DNA from: an uncultured Porphyromonadaceae bacterium
Lineage (GTDB): Bacteria > Bacteroidota > Bacteroidia > Bacteroidales > Muribaculaceae
Length of the DNA: 27,148 bases
Direction of reading: 5' to 3'
NCBI GenBank assembly: GCA_900550645.1
Contig: URTA01000036.1
Span: forward strand, 1-27,148
Translations under genes and position numbers: made by a program
Notes under the pieces: model-generated
Databases searched by the model: none
The model's input: the letters and a program-made list of their open reading frames with translations, nothing else
What the model was told of the DNA's origin: nothing
Part shown: positions 6,556-13,901 of the stretch, in pieces
Layout of the letters: the number at the start of each line of letters is the position of its first letter
Position numbering within the stretch: position 1 is the stretch's first letter

Positions 6556-6722
6556 TAATGCAAGTTTGGAATTACCCCCCCGAAAAGTTAAATCACGCAA
6601 AATAAATAGGATTGAATTTTGAAAGAATGTGATTATTGCGGTTCGCGGAGGGTGTGGGAGTTCTCAGAGTACTCGGAGAACTCGGAGTTTTCGGAGGGGG
6701 CAGGGTAGGGGTATATAGAGCA

Positions 6723-6756
6723 GAAGAGGATGCTTCCGCGTGGAAACATCCTCTTC
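6723..6756 (-). terminator. Terminator hairpin downstream of tRNA-Pro
   Basis: The arms GAAGAGGATG (6723-6732) and CATCCTCTTC (6747-6756) form a 10-bp stem, with an inner TTCC/GGAA pairing. It starts 4 nt after the tRNA 3' end in the direction of transcription. The sequence after it (TGCTCTATATA on the minus strand) has only a weak U-tract. Confidence 0.62.
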
Positions 6757-6759
6757 AGG

Positions 6760-6834
6760 TCGGGGTGACAAGATTCGAACTTGCGACCTCACGCCCCCCA
6801 GACGCACACTCTAACCGGACTGAGCTACACCCCG
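6760..6834 (-). tRNA. tRNA-Pro (anticodon GGG)
   Basis: The minus strand folds as a tRNA. The acceptor is CGGGGTG paired with CACCCCG (6828-6834 with 6761-6767). The D arm is GCTC/GAGT. The anticodon arm is TGCGT/GCGTG around loop CTGGGGG. The T arm is GCAAG-TTCGAAT-CTTGT. Loop position 33 is T and positions 34-36 are GGG, decoding CCC proline codons. CCA is not encoded; the discriminator base is A at 6760. The gene lies between the structured leader at 6846-6970 and a terminator hairpin. Its 3' side faces the accessory cluster, the side normally used by tRNA-targeting integrases, though no attachment-site duplicate is visible in the window. Confidence 0.93.
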
Positions 6835-6845
6835 TGGTGGCTTAC

Positions 6846-6970
6846 TCAAGTGTCAACCGGTATTCGTGGGGGGTGATGCCGAAACATCTTTCGCTTGCCT
6901 CTGTGGTCGCCTTGCGGCGAACTTTCAGGCGGAATACACGCTCCTTTCGGAGGGGACACCCTTGTAAAGC
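6846..6970 (-). ncRNA. Candidate structured RNA / leader upstream of tRNA-Pro
   Basis: A consensus promoter (6974-7005) drives minus-strand transcription into this non-coding stretch. It holds three stable tetraloop hairpins: CTCC-GAAA-GGAG (6941-6952), TCGCC-GCAA-GGCGA (6907-6920) and GATGT-TTCG-GCATC (6875-6888). A GCCT/AGGC pairing can enclose the second. Two long-range pairings are possible, GGGT with ACCC (6958-6961 with 6871-6874) and GTATTC with GAATAC (6932-6937 with 6860-6865). Their order along the RNA makes a pseudoknot. It could be an independent small RNA, a riboswitch-like leader or just the tRNA precursor 5' leader. I cannot assign it to a known class. The 3' boundary is uncertain. 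Confidence 0.5.
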
Positions 6971-6973
6971 GAT

Positions 6974-7005
6974 GCAAAGTTACTGCCTTATTTCGACATG
7001 GCAAA
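6974..7005 (-). promoter_or_regulatory. Promoter for the structured leader and tRNA-Pro
   Basis: On the minus strand TTTG (7002-7005) is followed by 19 nt and then TAACTTTGC (6974-6982). This is an essentially perfect Bacteroidota primary sigma-factor promoter. The predicted start is near 6970, about 135 nt before the mature tRNA 5' end. Confidence 0.75.
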
Positions 7006-7069
7006 ATTTTTTGGCGAAAAAATTCGGTTATTTTTTGCACTCTGTCGCAACTGCTGGCATGTCAGCTGT

Positions 7070-8044
7070 TTATGAATGGAACACGAATAGGCGTGTCGAG
7101 TCAAACCGAGGCAGCGGCATCAGGCTCACGTCTGCCTGGCGGTCGGCGAGGCTCATTGAGCAGTCGCCTACGGTTATGCCTGTCTGTTCGAGCGCGGCTT
7201 TCGTGGTATGCAGCGCGAGTTCTGGCGTGTTGTTGTCTTCGGAGAGGTGGCAGAGAAATATGTACCGCAGCGCGGGGGAGATGATGCTGGTGAGCAGCCG
7301 TGCTGTGTCTGCGTTGTCCATGTGTCCGTGGTCGGTGGCGATGCGGGCCTTTAGGTATTCGGGGTATGGGCCGTCACGGAGCATTTTCGCGTCATAGTTT
7401 GACTCGATTACCAGGTAGTTTGACTGGCTGATGTAGTGCAGTGCGCGTCCGGCGACTTCGCCGAGGTCTGTGGCGATGACAAAGTTGCGCCCGCCGTATG
7501 ATATTGAGAATCCCATGTTGTCTGTGCCGTCGTGCGGCACGTCGAAGGCTGTCACCTCCATGCTGGCGATGGTGAATGGTATCTCTTTGAATATCGGGCG
7601 GTGGTATTCCTTGATGCGTTTTGAGATGCTGTGTCGGCGCAGCACTCCGTTGAGGACGCGGTTTGAACAGAAGAGGTGCAGGTGGCGGTTCTGGCGCAGC
7701 AGCGTGTATGCGTAGCGCACATGGTCGGAGTGGTCGTGGGTGAGGAGCAGCCCTTTGACGTGGGACATTGGTATGCCGTTGCTGCGCAGGCATTCTTCGA
7801 TTTTCTCGGCACGTATTCCGGCGTCGATGATTATGCCTCCGCTTGCGTTGCCGATGTATGAGGCGTTGCCGCTTGAGCCTGACCCGAATGATATGTAGTA
7901 TATCCGGTTGTCGCTTGCCTCGCTGTCGCCTTGTCGTGGGTGCGCATGCTTTTGCTGCGGCGCGGGCTGTGCGGTTTCGCGCTCGCCGAAGTCAATGGTG
8001 AGTTGGTGTGAGGAGGCGTTTGTGTTTTCGGTGTCAGGGTGCAT
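7070..8044 (-). CDS. MBL-fold metallo-hydrolase, YycJ/WalJ-like
   Basis: This 324-aa protein is a metallo-beta-lactamase-fold hydrolase. The zinc-binding HxHxDH motif is THDHSDH at 102-108, preceded by the strand and loop IIIDAGI and the SGSSGN segment (55-60) typical of YycJ-like enzymes. Later metal ligands appear as the H of VPHDGTDNMGF, the D of ATDLGE and the H of LCHLSEDNNTP. Such proteins are proposed phosphodiesterases or nucleases in DNA repair or cell-wall control. Residues 1-45 are a polar extension before the domain, so the true start could be later. The gene follows the RsmI-like gene by 6 nt and is cotranscribed with it. Confidence 0.85.
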   Translation of the reverse strand: MHPDTENTNASSHQLTIDFGERETAQPAPQQKHAHPRQGDSEASDNRIYYISFGSGSSGNASYIGNASGGIIIDAGIRAEKIEECLRSNGIPMSHVKGLLLTHDHSDHVRYAYTLLRQNRHLHLFCSNRVLNGVLRRHSISKRIKEYHRPIFKEIPFTIASMEVTAFDVPHDGTDNMGFSISYGGRNFVIATDLGEVAGRALHYISQSNYLVIESNYDAKMLRDGPYPEYLKARIATDHGHMDNADTARLLTSIISPALRYIFLCHLSEDNNTPELALHTTKAALEQTGITVGDCSMSLADRQADVSLMPLPRFDSTRLFVFHS

Positions 8045-8050
8045 GGTGTG

Positions 8051-8764
8051 TCAGTTGCCTATTATGAACACAGCCGGCGTTTTGGGCGGTATTCCCTTGT
8101 GGGTGCGCCATTTAGCGGCGGGGAGTGTGAGTATCGATTCGTGTTGAGGGTCGGTGACTGCGGCTGCCACGGTGAGCAGCGTGTCGGGACGCAGCGTAGA
8201 GGCGAGCGTCTGCAGCATCTTATTGTTGCGGTACGGTGTCTCGATGAATATTTGTGTCACCCCGGTGGTGCGTGCGGTCTTTTCGAGGCGGCGTATTGCG
8301 GCGGCGCGTGCGCCTTCGTCGATGGGGAGGTAGCCGTTGAATGTGAACCCCTGCCCGTTGAAGCCAGAGGCCATAAGCCCCATCAAGATGCTTGACGGAC
8401 CGGTGAGCGGGATGACGCGCAGCCCCTCGCGCTGGGCTATAGCTGCCGGCAACGCGCCCGGGTCGGCAACGCCGGGGCATCCGGCTTCGCTCATCACGCC
8501 CATTGGCATCCCCTGGCGCAGCGGGTCGAGCCATGACGCCACTTCGCTGATGTCGGTGTGTCGGTTCAGCTCGCGGAATGTCATCGAGTCGATGTCGCAG
8601 TGTGGCATGCAGCGTCGCAGCCACCGGCGAGCCGTGCGCACGTTCTCGACGATGAAGTGCCTGATGCCGCCCATTATGTCTAGAGTCCCCTGCGGTATCA
8701 CGTCAGCCGCCGGGGCGTCGCTTATGCCTACGGGAATGAGGTACAGAGCCGCCGTTGTTGTCAT
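8051..8764 (-). CDS. RsmI-like SAM-dependent methyltransferase (tetrapyrrole methylase family)
   Basis: This 237-aa protein has the tetrapyrrole-methylase fold used by RsmI, which 2'-O-methylates C1402 of 16S rRNA. Visible motifs are LYLIPVGISD near the N-terminus, EAGCPGVADPGA in the place of the RsmI loop SDAGTPxxSDPG, and PLTGPSSILMGLMASGF for SAM binding. It is shorter than canonical RsmI (about 280 aa) and diverged in the first motifs. It may therefore be the Bacteroidota paralogue rather than RsmI itself, and the exact substrate is uncertain. It is the first gene of a two-gene operon with the MBL hydrolase, expressed from the promoter at 8784-8816. Confidence 0.82.
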   Translation of the reverse strand: MTTTAALYLIPVGISDAPAADVIPQGTLDIMGGIRHFIVENVRTARRWLRRCMPHCDIDSMTFRELNRHTDISEVASWLDPLRQGMPMGVMSEAGCPGVADPGALPAAIAQREGLRVIPLTGPSSILMGLMASGFNGQGFTFNGYLPIDEGARAAAIRRLEKTARTTGVTQIFIETPYRNNKMLQTLASTLRPDTLLTVAAAVTDPQHESILTLPAAKWRTHKGIPPKTPAVFIIGN

Positions 8765-8783
8765 CTTGAATCCTTAATTTGGT

Positions 8784-8816
8784 GCAAATGTACGAATTTA
8801 CGAGGAGTTTTGCAAA
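8784..8816 (-). promoter_or_regulatory. Promoter of the RsmI-like/MBL operon
   Basis: On the minus strand TTTG (8813-8816), a 20-nt spacer, then TACATTTGC (8784-8792) match the Bacteroidota -33/-7 consensus. The start codon of the RsmI-like gene is at 8764, giving a short leader of about 15-20 nt. Confidence 0.75.
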
Positions 8817-8906
8817 TGCCGCATGGTGAAGGCGGCGAAATTGCACGGCGTGAGGCAGTGCCGTGAATGAAATTATTCGTACCTTAGCACCGCAAAAATA
8901 ATATGT

Positions 8907-10331
8907 ATGCCAATGGACACACGCGACAGTGAAATGTATATGTCGGGCTGCGGCGTTGCGTTGCCGCCGGCGTTTGTGGAGAGGGTCTGCGGCGAGGCTG
9001 CCGTTGACGGCCGGGCGTTGCTGGCTGCGTTGGGCGGCACGCCCGCAGTGGGGGTGCGCCTGAACGCGGACAAGCCCGGTGAGCTGCCGGGATGGATGGG
9101 CGCAGCCGAGCCGGTGCCGTGGTGCGACGGCGGCTTTTGGCTCGCGTCGCGCCCCGAGTTCACGCTTGCCCCGGCATTGCACCAGGGCGGGCTGTATGTG
9201 CAGGACCCCTCGTCGATGGTGCTGCGGCATATAGTAGGGGAGTGTACCTCTGACCGCCGGCCTGTCACTGCTCTTGACCTGTGCGCCGCTCCCGGGGGCA
9301 AGAGTACAGCCGTCCTTGCGGCGTTGCCTGCGTGGTCTGTGCTGGTGTCCAACGAGGTGATGCCGCCGCGAGCCGCCGTGCTTGCCGAGAACATCACGAA
9401 ATGGGGCAACCCCGGCTCTGTTGTTACCTCGGCACAGGCGGAACGGTTTGGCGCACTGGGAGCGACTTTTGACATCATGGTCCTTGATGCCCCATGTTCG
9501 GGGGAGGGCATGATGCGCAAGGACAGCAAGGCTGTCGCGCAGTGGTCGCCGGGGCTTGTCGAGTCGTGCGCACGGCTGCAGCGGCAGATAGCAGACGCGG
9601 CGTTGCCGGCATTGCGCAGCGGCGGGACGCTGATATACAGCACCTGCACATTTTCGCGGCAGGAAAACGAGGAGATGGTGCATTACCTGATGGACACCTA
9701 CGGCATGGAGAGCATTGATCTCGGGCTGGAGCGGTTCGGTATTGCGTCGGGGTGGACTGACCGTGCGCATACATACCGATTCATGCCGCACGTCACGCGC
9801 GGCGAGGGACTGTTCGTTTCCGCCCTGCGTTTGCCTGAAGCTGTTTCGGCGGCATCGCAGCCGCGAGGCGGCAAGCGAGTGCCGGGACGGAAGGGAGGCA
9901 AGTCGGCGGTGTCTGCATCGACGCTTCCGCAGTGGCTCGCAGGCCAGTCGGCGTATGATGCTGTGCCGTCAGGAGAGGGCATCCGCCTTGTGCCGAAGGT
10001 GGCGACGCGCATCGTGTCGCAGCTGGCCGACAGCGGCGTGCGGCTGCTTGCCGCCGGTGTGGAGTTCGGCACGCAGAAAGGGCGGGACTTCGTGCCGGGA
10101 CATGGTCTTGCCATGTCAACAGACTTGCGGCAAGACGCATTCCCCGACGTGCCGCTTGAGTACGGCGAAGCGTTGTATTACCTGCGCCGCGAAAACATAC
10201 CGTTGCCGCCAGACACGCCGCGCGGCTACATTACAGTGAGCCATGGCGGCCGCCGTCTCGGATTTATGAAGAACATCGGCAATCGCGCTAACAACCTGTA
10301 TCCGCAAGCCTGGCGCATCCGCAACCTGTGA
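8907..10331 (+). CDS. RsmB/RsmF-type 16S rRNA m5C methyltransferase
   Basis: This 474-aa protein belongs to the NOL1/NOP2/Sun family of RNA cytosine-C5 methyltransferases. The SAM-binding motif is LDLCAAPGGKST (123-134). The two catalytic cysteines are C197 in DAPCSGEGM and C247 in STCTFSRQENE. Residues 1-110 form the N-terminal RNA-binding part. Residues about 310-474 correspond to the RsmF-type C-terminal region, with RRLGFMKNIGNRANNLYP near the end. The expected substrate is 16S rRNA in the assembling 30S subunit. Two in-frame ATGs (8907 and 8913) are possible starts. The gene is divergent from the RsmI-like gene; a weak TACCTTAG box at 8880-8887 may be its -7 element. It ends at a shared bidirectional terminator with tyrS. 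Confidence 0.9.
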   Translation: MPMDTRDSEMYMSGCGVALPPAFVERVCGEAAVDGRALLAALGGTPAVGVRLNADKPGELPGWMGAAEPVPWCDGGFWLASRPEFTLAPALHQGGLYVQDPSSMVLRHIVGECTSDRRPVTALDLCAAPGGKSTAVLAALPAWSVLVSNEVMPPRAAVLAENITKWGNPGSVVTSAQAERFGALGATFDIMVLDAPCSGEGMMRKDSKAVAQWSPGLVESCARLQRQIADAALPALRSGGTLIYSTCTFSRQENEEMVHYLMDTYGMESIDLGLERFGIASGWTDRAHTYRFMPHVTRGEGLFVSALRLPEAVSAASQPRGGKRVPGRKGGKSAVSASTLPQWLAGQSAYDAVPSGEGIRLVPKVATRIVSQLADSGVRLLAAGVEFGTQKGRDFVPGHGLAMSTDLRQDAFPDVPLEYGEALYYLRRENIPLPPDTPRGYITVSHGGRRLGFMKNIGNRANNLYPQAWRIRNL

Positions 10332-10338
10332 GCATGCA

Positions 10339-10370
10339 AAAAGCGGCGGCCTATATGGCCCGCCGCTTTT
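10339..10370. terminator. Bidirectional terminator between convergent genes
   Basis: The arms AAAAGCGGCGG (10339-10349) and CCGCCGCTTTT (10360-10370) form an 11-bp G+C-rich stem flanked by A- and T-runs on both strands. It lies between the stops of the rRNA methyltransferase (10331) and tyrS (10391), so it can terminate transcription from both sides. Confidence 0.9.
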
Positions 10371-10390
10371 ATACTATCGTGTTTGCTGGG

Positions 10391-11689
10391 TCAGCGTGCG
10401 ATGAGGAGGTAGTAGTTCTTCTTGCCGCGTTGCGCCAGGATGTACTTGCCGTTGAGCAGTGCTTCCGCGCCTATTGTGGCGTTGATGTCGGTGACTTTCT
10501 CCTTGTTGACGCTTACGCCGCCGCCTTGTATCATCTTGCGGGCTTCGCCCTTGCTGGGGAACACTCCGGTCTTGGCTGCGAGCAGCTCTATTACGGGTAT
10601 GCCGGCCTCGATGTCGCTTTTAGCCACCTCAAATGTCGGCACACCTTCGAACACGTCGAGCAGTGTCTGTTCGTCGATTGCTACCAGCTCGTCGTGAGCC
10701 TTGTTTGAGAACAGAATCTGGCTTGCGCGAACAGCGGCCTCGTAGTCCTCTGGGCTGTGCACCATTTCGGTCAGCTCCTTGGCGAGGCGTTTCTGCATGG
10801 GGCGCGCTCCGGGGTCTTGGGCGTGCTGGCGTGCGAGGTCCTCGATTTCCCCGCGAGTGAGGAAAGTGAATATCTTGAGGTACTTTTCCGCGTCCTCGTC
10901 GCTAACGTTGAGCCAGAACTGGTAGAACTTGTAGGGGGAAGTGCGTGCCGGGTCGAGCCATACGTTGCCGCTTTCTGTCTTGCCGAACTTGCCTCCGTCA
11001 GCCTTGGTGATGAGGGGGCAGGTGAGGGCGTAAGCCTCCGCCTCCGCGCCGAGTTTGCGGCGTATCAGCTCTGCTCCGGTGGTCATGTTGCCCCACTGGT
11101 CGGAGCCTCCGAGCTGCAGTCGGCAGCCCTTCTCCTGGTACAGGTGCAGGTAGTCGTATCCCTGCAGCAGCTGGTATGTGAACTCGGTGAACGACAGTCC
11201 GTCGCGAGCCTCGCCGTTGAGGCGTTTCTTGACGGAGTCTTTCGCCATCATGTAGTTGACGGTGATGTGCTTGCCCACTTCGCGGGCGAAGTCGAGGAAT
11301 GAGAAGTCCTTCATCCAGTCATAGTTGTTGACGAGGATGGCGCGGTTGGGCGCGTCAGAGTCGAAGTCGAGGAATTTTGCGAGCTGGCGTTTGATGGCCT
11401 CCTGGTTGTGCCGCAGCGTCTTCTCGTCGAGGAGGTTGCGCTCAGCCGACTTGCCCGAAGGGTCGCCTATCATGCCGGTCGCACCGCCGATGAGCGCGAT
11501 GGGCTTGTGTCCGCAGCGTTGCAGGTGTCGCAGCATCATCACTCCGCAGAGGTGTCCTATGTGCAGACTGTCTGCGGTGGGGTCGATGCCCAGGTAGGCG
11601 GTTGTCATTTCCTTTTTCAGTTGGTCCTCCGTGCCTGGCATCATTGAGTGTATCATGCCGCGCCAGGTCAGTTCTTCGATAAAGTCCAT
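10391..11689 (-). CDS. tyrS: Tyrosyl-tRNA synthetase
   Basis: This class I tyrosyl-tRNA synthetase (432 aa, normal length) charges tRNA-Tyr in the cytoplasm. HIGH is at 43-46. The tyrosine-site segment is QLGGSDQWGN (192-201), and the KMSKS loop appears as KFGKT (234-238), a usual variant in this family. An S4 RNA-binding domain ends the protein (about 360-430, including GEARKMIQGGGVSVN). The gene is on the minus strand, downstream of nothing closely coupled; the next gene upstream (glutaminyl cyclase) ends 37 nt above its start. Confidence 0.97.
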   Translation of the reverse strand: MDFIEELTWRGMIHSMMPGTEDQLKKEMTTAYLGIDPTADSLHIGHLCGVMMLRHLQRCGHKPIALIGGATGMIGDPSGKSAERNLLDEKTLRHNQEAIKRQLAKFLDFDSDAPNRAILVNNYDWMKDFSFLDFAREVGKHITVNYMMAKDSVKKRLNGEARDGLSFTEFTYQLLQGYDYLHLYQEKGCRLQLGGSDQWGNMTTGAELIRRKLGAEAEAYALTCPLITKADGGKFGKTESGNVWLDPARTSPYKFYQFWLNVSDEDAEKYLKIFTFLTRGEIEDLARQHAQDPGARPMQKRLAKELTEMVHSPEDYEAAVRASQILFSNKAHDELVAIDEQTLLDVFEGVPTFEVAKSDIEAGIPVIELLAAKTGVFPSKGEARKMIQGGGVSVNKEKVTDINATIGAEALLNGKYILAQRGKKNYYLLIAR

Positions 11690-11726
11690 TGTTGTATGTA
11701 TTTTTGTCCGAAACTGAGTCCGGTGG

Positions 11727-12701
11727 TTATTGTTTCTTGTTGTCGTAAATGTAGTTGAGCACAGTCTGCCCGACGGCTTTCAGCGTCTCGCGGTCGATGT
11801 TGTCCATGTTGTCGCGAGAGGTGTGCCATGTTGCGTTGAACCCGTTTTCGGAATTGGGGTCGAACTCGATGATGTCAACCGCCGGCACGCCGGCTTGCAG
11901 CAGCCGCACATGGTCGTCGGTGACTGCGCCGCCCGGCTGTCTGGGGAAGCGGTCGCCGTAGCCGGCAGCGTCAGCCGTCGCCCAAAGGGTTTGCAGCAGG
12001 TCGGGTGCACCCTGCATGGAAAAGCCCTCGAGGTAGAAGCGTGCGCCGCGTCCGCCTACCATGTCGAGCAGTATTGCTCTTGCTGGCGCATACCCCTCGC
12101 GGAACGGGTGGCTGACGAAATACTGTGCGCCGAGCGCCCACGAGTCTTCGTAGTCATGCGAGCCACGGTCTTCGGCATCCACAAACAGTATGTCGATGCC
12201 TGTGCCAGGGTTGTCTGCATTGATTTGGCGTGCTATCTCGAGGAGGACGCCTACGCCGCTTGCGCCGTCGTTTGCGCCGTCAACGGGAGTGTTGTGCTTG
12301 CTCTCGTCGGAGTCAGCGTCCGCCCAAGGGCGGCAGTCCCAGTGGGCGAGCAGCAGCAGACGGTCGGTGGCTTGCGGGTTGTATTGCCCGATTATGTTCG
12401 TTATGTCGAGGTCTGCACCGTCAAACCCTTTGAGGCGTGTGCGTTGCAGCGTCACTTCCGCGCCGTGTCGGCGCAGCTCCGCCTCGAGCCATGCGGCAGT
12501 TTTGCGGTGCGCTTCCGAGCCGATGACACGCGGGCCGAACATGACCTGCCTCTCTACGTATGAGTATGCGGAGTCTGCGTCGAACACCGCAGCCGGCAGC
12601 TCCGCAGCCTCAGCTGCCTGTGTGCCGGCAGTCTTGCCGCCGGCAGTTCCGCACGCCGTGAGTATGGCGGTCGCTAAAGTCGCGAGTATAATCTTTTGCA
12701 T
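11727..12701 (-). CDS. M28-family glutaminyl-peptide cyclotransferase-like lipoprotein
   Basis: This 324-aa lipoprotein has a signal peptide ending in the lipobox LTAC, with the acylated cysteine at C17. The M28 zinc-peptidase fold shows HWD (120-122), DGANDGASG (141-149), DAED (175-178) and a late DDH segment (TDDHVRLLQAG). The HWDCRPWAD and DGANDGASG motifs are those of type II glutaminyl cyclases, which convert N-terminal glutamine to pyroglutamate. In Bacteroidota such enzymes act in the periplasm on exported proteins whose signal-peptide cleavage leaves N-terminal Gln. An aminopeptidase role is less likely but not excluded. It is divergent from the nucleotidyltransferase gene. Confidence 0.88.
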   Translation of the reverse strand: MQKIILATLATAILTACGTAGGKTAGTQAAEAAELPAAVFDADSAYSYVERQVMFGPRVIGSEAHRKTAAWLEAELRRHGAEVTLQRTRLKGFDGADLDITNIIGQYNPQATDRLLLLAHWDCRPWADADSDESKHNTPVDGANDGASGVGVLLEIARQINADNPGTGIDILFVDAEDRGSHDYEDSWALGAQYFVSHPFREGYAPARAILLDMVGGRGARFYLEGFSMQGAPDLLQTLWATADAAGYGDRFPRQPGGAVTDDHVRLLQAGVPAVDIIEFDPNSENGFNATWHTSRDNMDNIDRETLKAVGQTVLNYIYDNKKQ

Positions 12702-12727
12702 GGTGCAAATTTAATTATTATCTTTGC
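12695..12727 (+). promoter_or_regulatory. Promoter of the nucleotidyltransferase gene
   Basis: TTTG (12695-12698), a 20-nt spacer and TATCTTTGC (12719-12727) match the Bacteroidota consensus fully. The -33 box overlaps the start codon region of the divergent glutaminyl-cyclase gene. It leaves a leader of about 60 nt before the ATG at 12792. Confidence 0.75.
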
Positions 12728-12791
12728 AATTACAAAACCTCGGGGGCGAAAAGCGTGCTTTGCGCGTTTGCGCTTCCGCAACTACCGACAC

Positions 12792-13220
12792 ATGAACAAA
12801 TCATCTGACAATGCAGAAGTCCGGGTGCTGACAGTGGGAGTCTACGACCTGCTGCACATCGGTCATATAGAACTGTTTCGCAAGGCCCGCGCACTGGGCA
12901 CTCACCTGACTGTGGCAGTGCAGGATTCCGCAGAGGTGACGCGGTTCAAGCCCGGGGCATCGCTGGTTTATTCGACCGAGGAGCGGTGCTACATGGTGCG
13001 GTCTCTCCGTTATGTCGATGCAGTGACGGTATACCGAGATGTCGCCGACATAGTTCACGAGGTGGACTTCGACGTGTTTGTCAAGGGTCCTGATCAGAAC
13101 CATGCGGGTTTTGCGGCGGCAGAGCGTTATTGCCTCGAAAACGGCAAGAAGGTCGTGACGCTGCCTCGCACAGAGGGGATTTCCTCATCGCAGCTCAAGG
13201 AGCTGATACGCAATATGTAA
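12792..13220 (+). CDS. Cytidylyltransferase-fold nucleotidyltransferase (TagD/RfaE-C-like)
   Basis: This small nucleotidyltransferase (142 aa from the ATG at 12792) belongs to the glycerol-3-phosphate cytidylyltransferase/ADP-heptose synthase C-terminal superfamily. The HxGH signature is HIGH at 22-25 in VYDLLHIGHIELF. The substrate loop KGPDQNH and the C-terminal ISSSQLKELI motif complete the active site. The usual product is a CDP- or ADP-activated small molecule for envelope polymers; the substrate cannot be told from sequence. The start is chosen at 12792 because the promoter at 12695-12727 lies inside the longer frame that begins at 12696. It converges on the gene ending at 13238. Confidence 0.86.
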   Translation: MNKSSDNAEVRVLTVGVYDLLHIGHIELFRKARALGTHLTVAVQDSAEVTRFKPGASLVYSTEERCYMVRSLRYVDAVTVYRDVADIVHEVDFDVFVKGPDQNHAGFAAAERYCLENGKKVVTLPRTEGISSSQLKELIRNM

Positions 13221-13246
13221 CCGGTTATTGCGGAGGGTTACATATT
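13212..13246. terminator. Inverted repeat containing both stop codons of convergent genes
   Basis: The arms AATATGTAACC (13212-13222) and GGTTACATATT (13236-13246) are perfectly complementary across a 13-nt loop. Each arm contains the terminal Met codon and TAA stop of one of the two converging genes. It probably acts as a bidirectional transcript end, though no T-run follows. Confidence 0.6.
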
Positions 13247-13897
13247 CTCAATGCGTTCCTGCCGCACGCGGTTGTCGTCCGTATCTGTCGTGTCCTTTCG
13301 CTCGCGGTAGTATTCTGGGGTGAACTCAGGCGGCAGTATTTTTGCCGGGTCAACAGAATCGACAGAAGTAATCACGACCTTTGTGTTGCCGTTCCAGGGC
13401 ATTGCCCAGCGGTAGACGTTGTATTGCACACGTACGGGGCGTACTGCAATCTCGTATTTCTTCAACGTCGCTGCCACCTTCGGGTCTCTTGCCGAAAACA
13501 CGAAGTCCTCTCGGTATACGCGCGTGGTGTCCATCAGGCTCTTGTAGGGGAGGATTACCCCCTCGCCGGTCTTGAACACCTTGCCTCGCTGCTCGTATAT
13601 CGTTTCGACATATCCGTACATGGTAGCATCCTGTATGCGCGGCACGAACATGTTTACGCACAGCAGCCAAATCAGCAGCACGGCGAAAGCGGTACCGGCG
13701 GCTGTCAGCCACACCTTGCTGCGGCGCGAGATGCGCAGGTGTTCCCACCGCGATTCCTCCAGCTCGTAATACTCCGGTTCATCGGGCTTGGGACGCGGCG
13801 GCTTGGGCGGCTCCTCCTCGTATGTGCCGTCGTAGTAGTCGCGGGTATTGTCTTCGTCGTCCTTGATGCCAAACTTTCCAAATCTGCCAAGTTTCAT
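13238..13897 (-). CDS. Membrane-anchored protein of unknown function
   Basis: This 219-aa protein begins MKLGRFGKFGIKDDED. A polar, proline- and acid-rich cytoplasmic stretch follows (about 10-60, including PPKPPRPKP). A single transmembrane helix at about 63-83 precedes a predicted extracytoplasmic domain of about 130 residues. The tail is again charged. No family is recognised. It starts 4 nt after the stop of the flippase-like membrane gene, so the two are cotranscribed and probably function together in the envelope. Confidence 0.78.
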   Translation of the reverse strand: MKLGRFGKFGIKDDEDNTRDYYDGTYEEEPPKPPRPKPDEPEYYELEESRWEHLRISRRSKVWLTAAGTAFAVLLIWLLCVNMFVPRIQDATMYGYVETIYEQRGKVFKTGEGVILPYKSLMDTTRVYREDFVFSARDPKVAATLKKYEIAVRPVRVQYNVYRWAMPWNGNTKVVITSVDSVDPAKILPPEFTPEYYRERKDTTDTDDNRVRQERIENM

Positions 13898-13901
13898 GGT
13901 G

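Noticed and set aside
6655..6705. Short repeats of CTCGGAG/GAACTC between the accessory cluster promoter and the tRNA terminator
   Set aside because: They are irregular, short and of low complexity, with no consistent period or palindrome that would support a function.
6846..6982. A minus-strand frame ending in GITPHEYRLTLE, resembling the end of an AraC-type regulator
   Set aside because: Only about seven residues look AraC-like, the preceding residues do not fit the helix-turn-helix, there is no start codon, and the same bases form three tetraloop hairpins behind a promoter. A decayed gene remnant cannot be fully excluded.
12705..12713. A minus-strand TAAATTTGC promoter-like box for the glutaminyl-cyclase gene
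   Set aside because: It lies only 4 nt before the start codon and has no -33 box at the right distance, so it would require a leaderless or truncated transcript.
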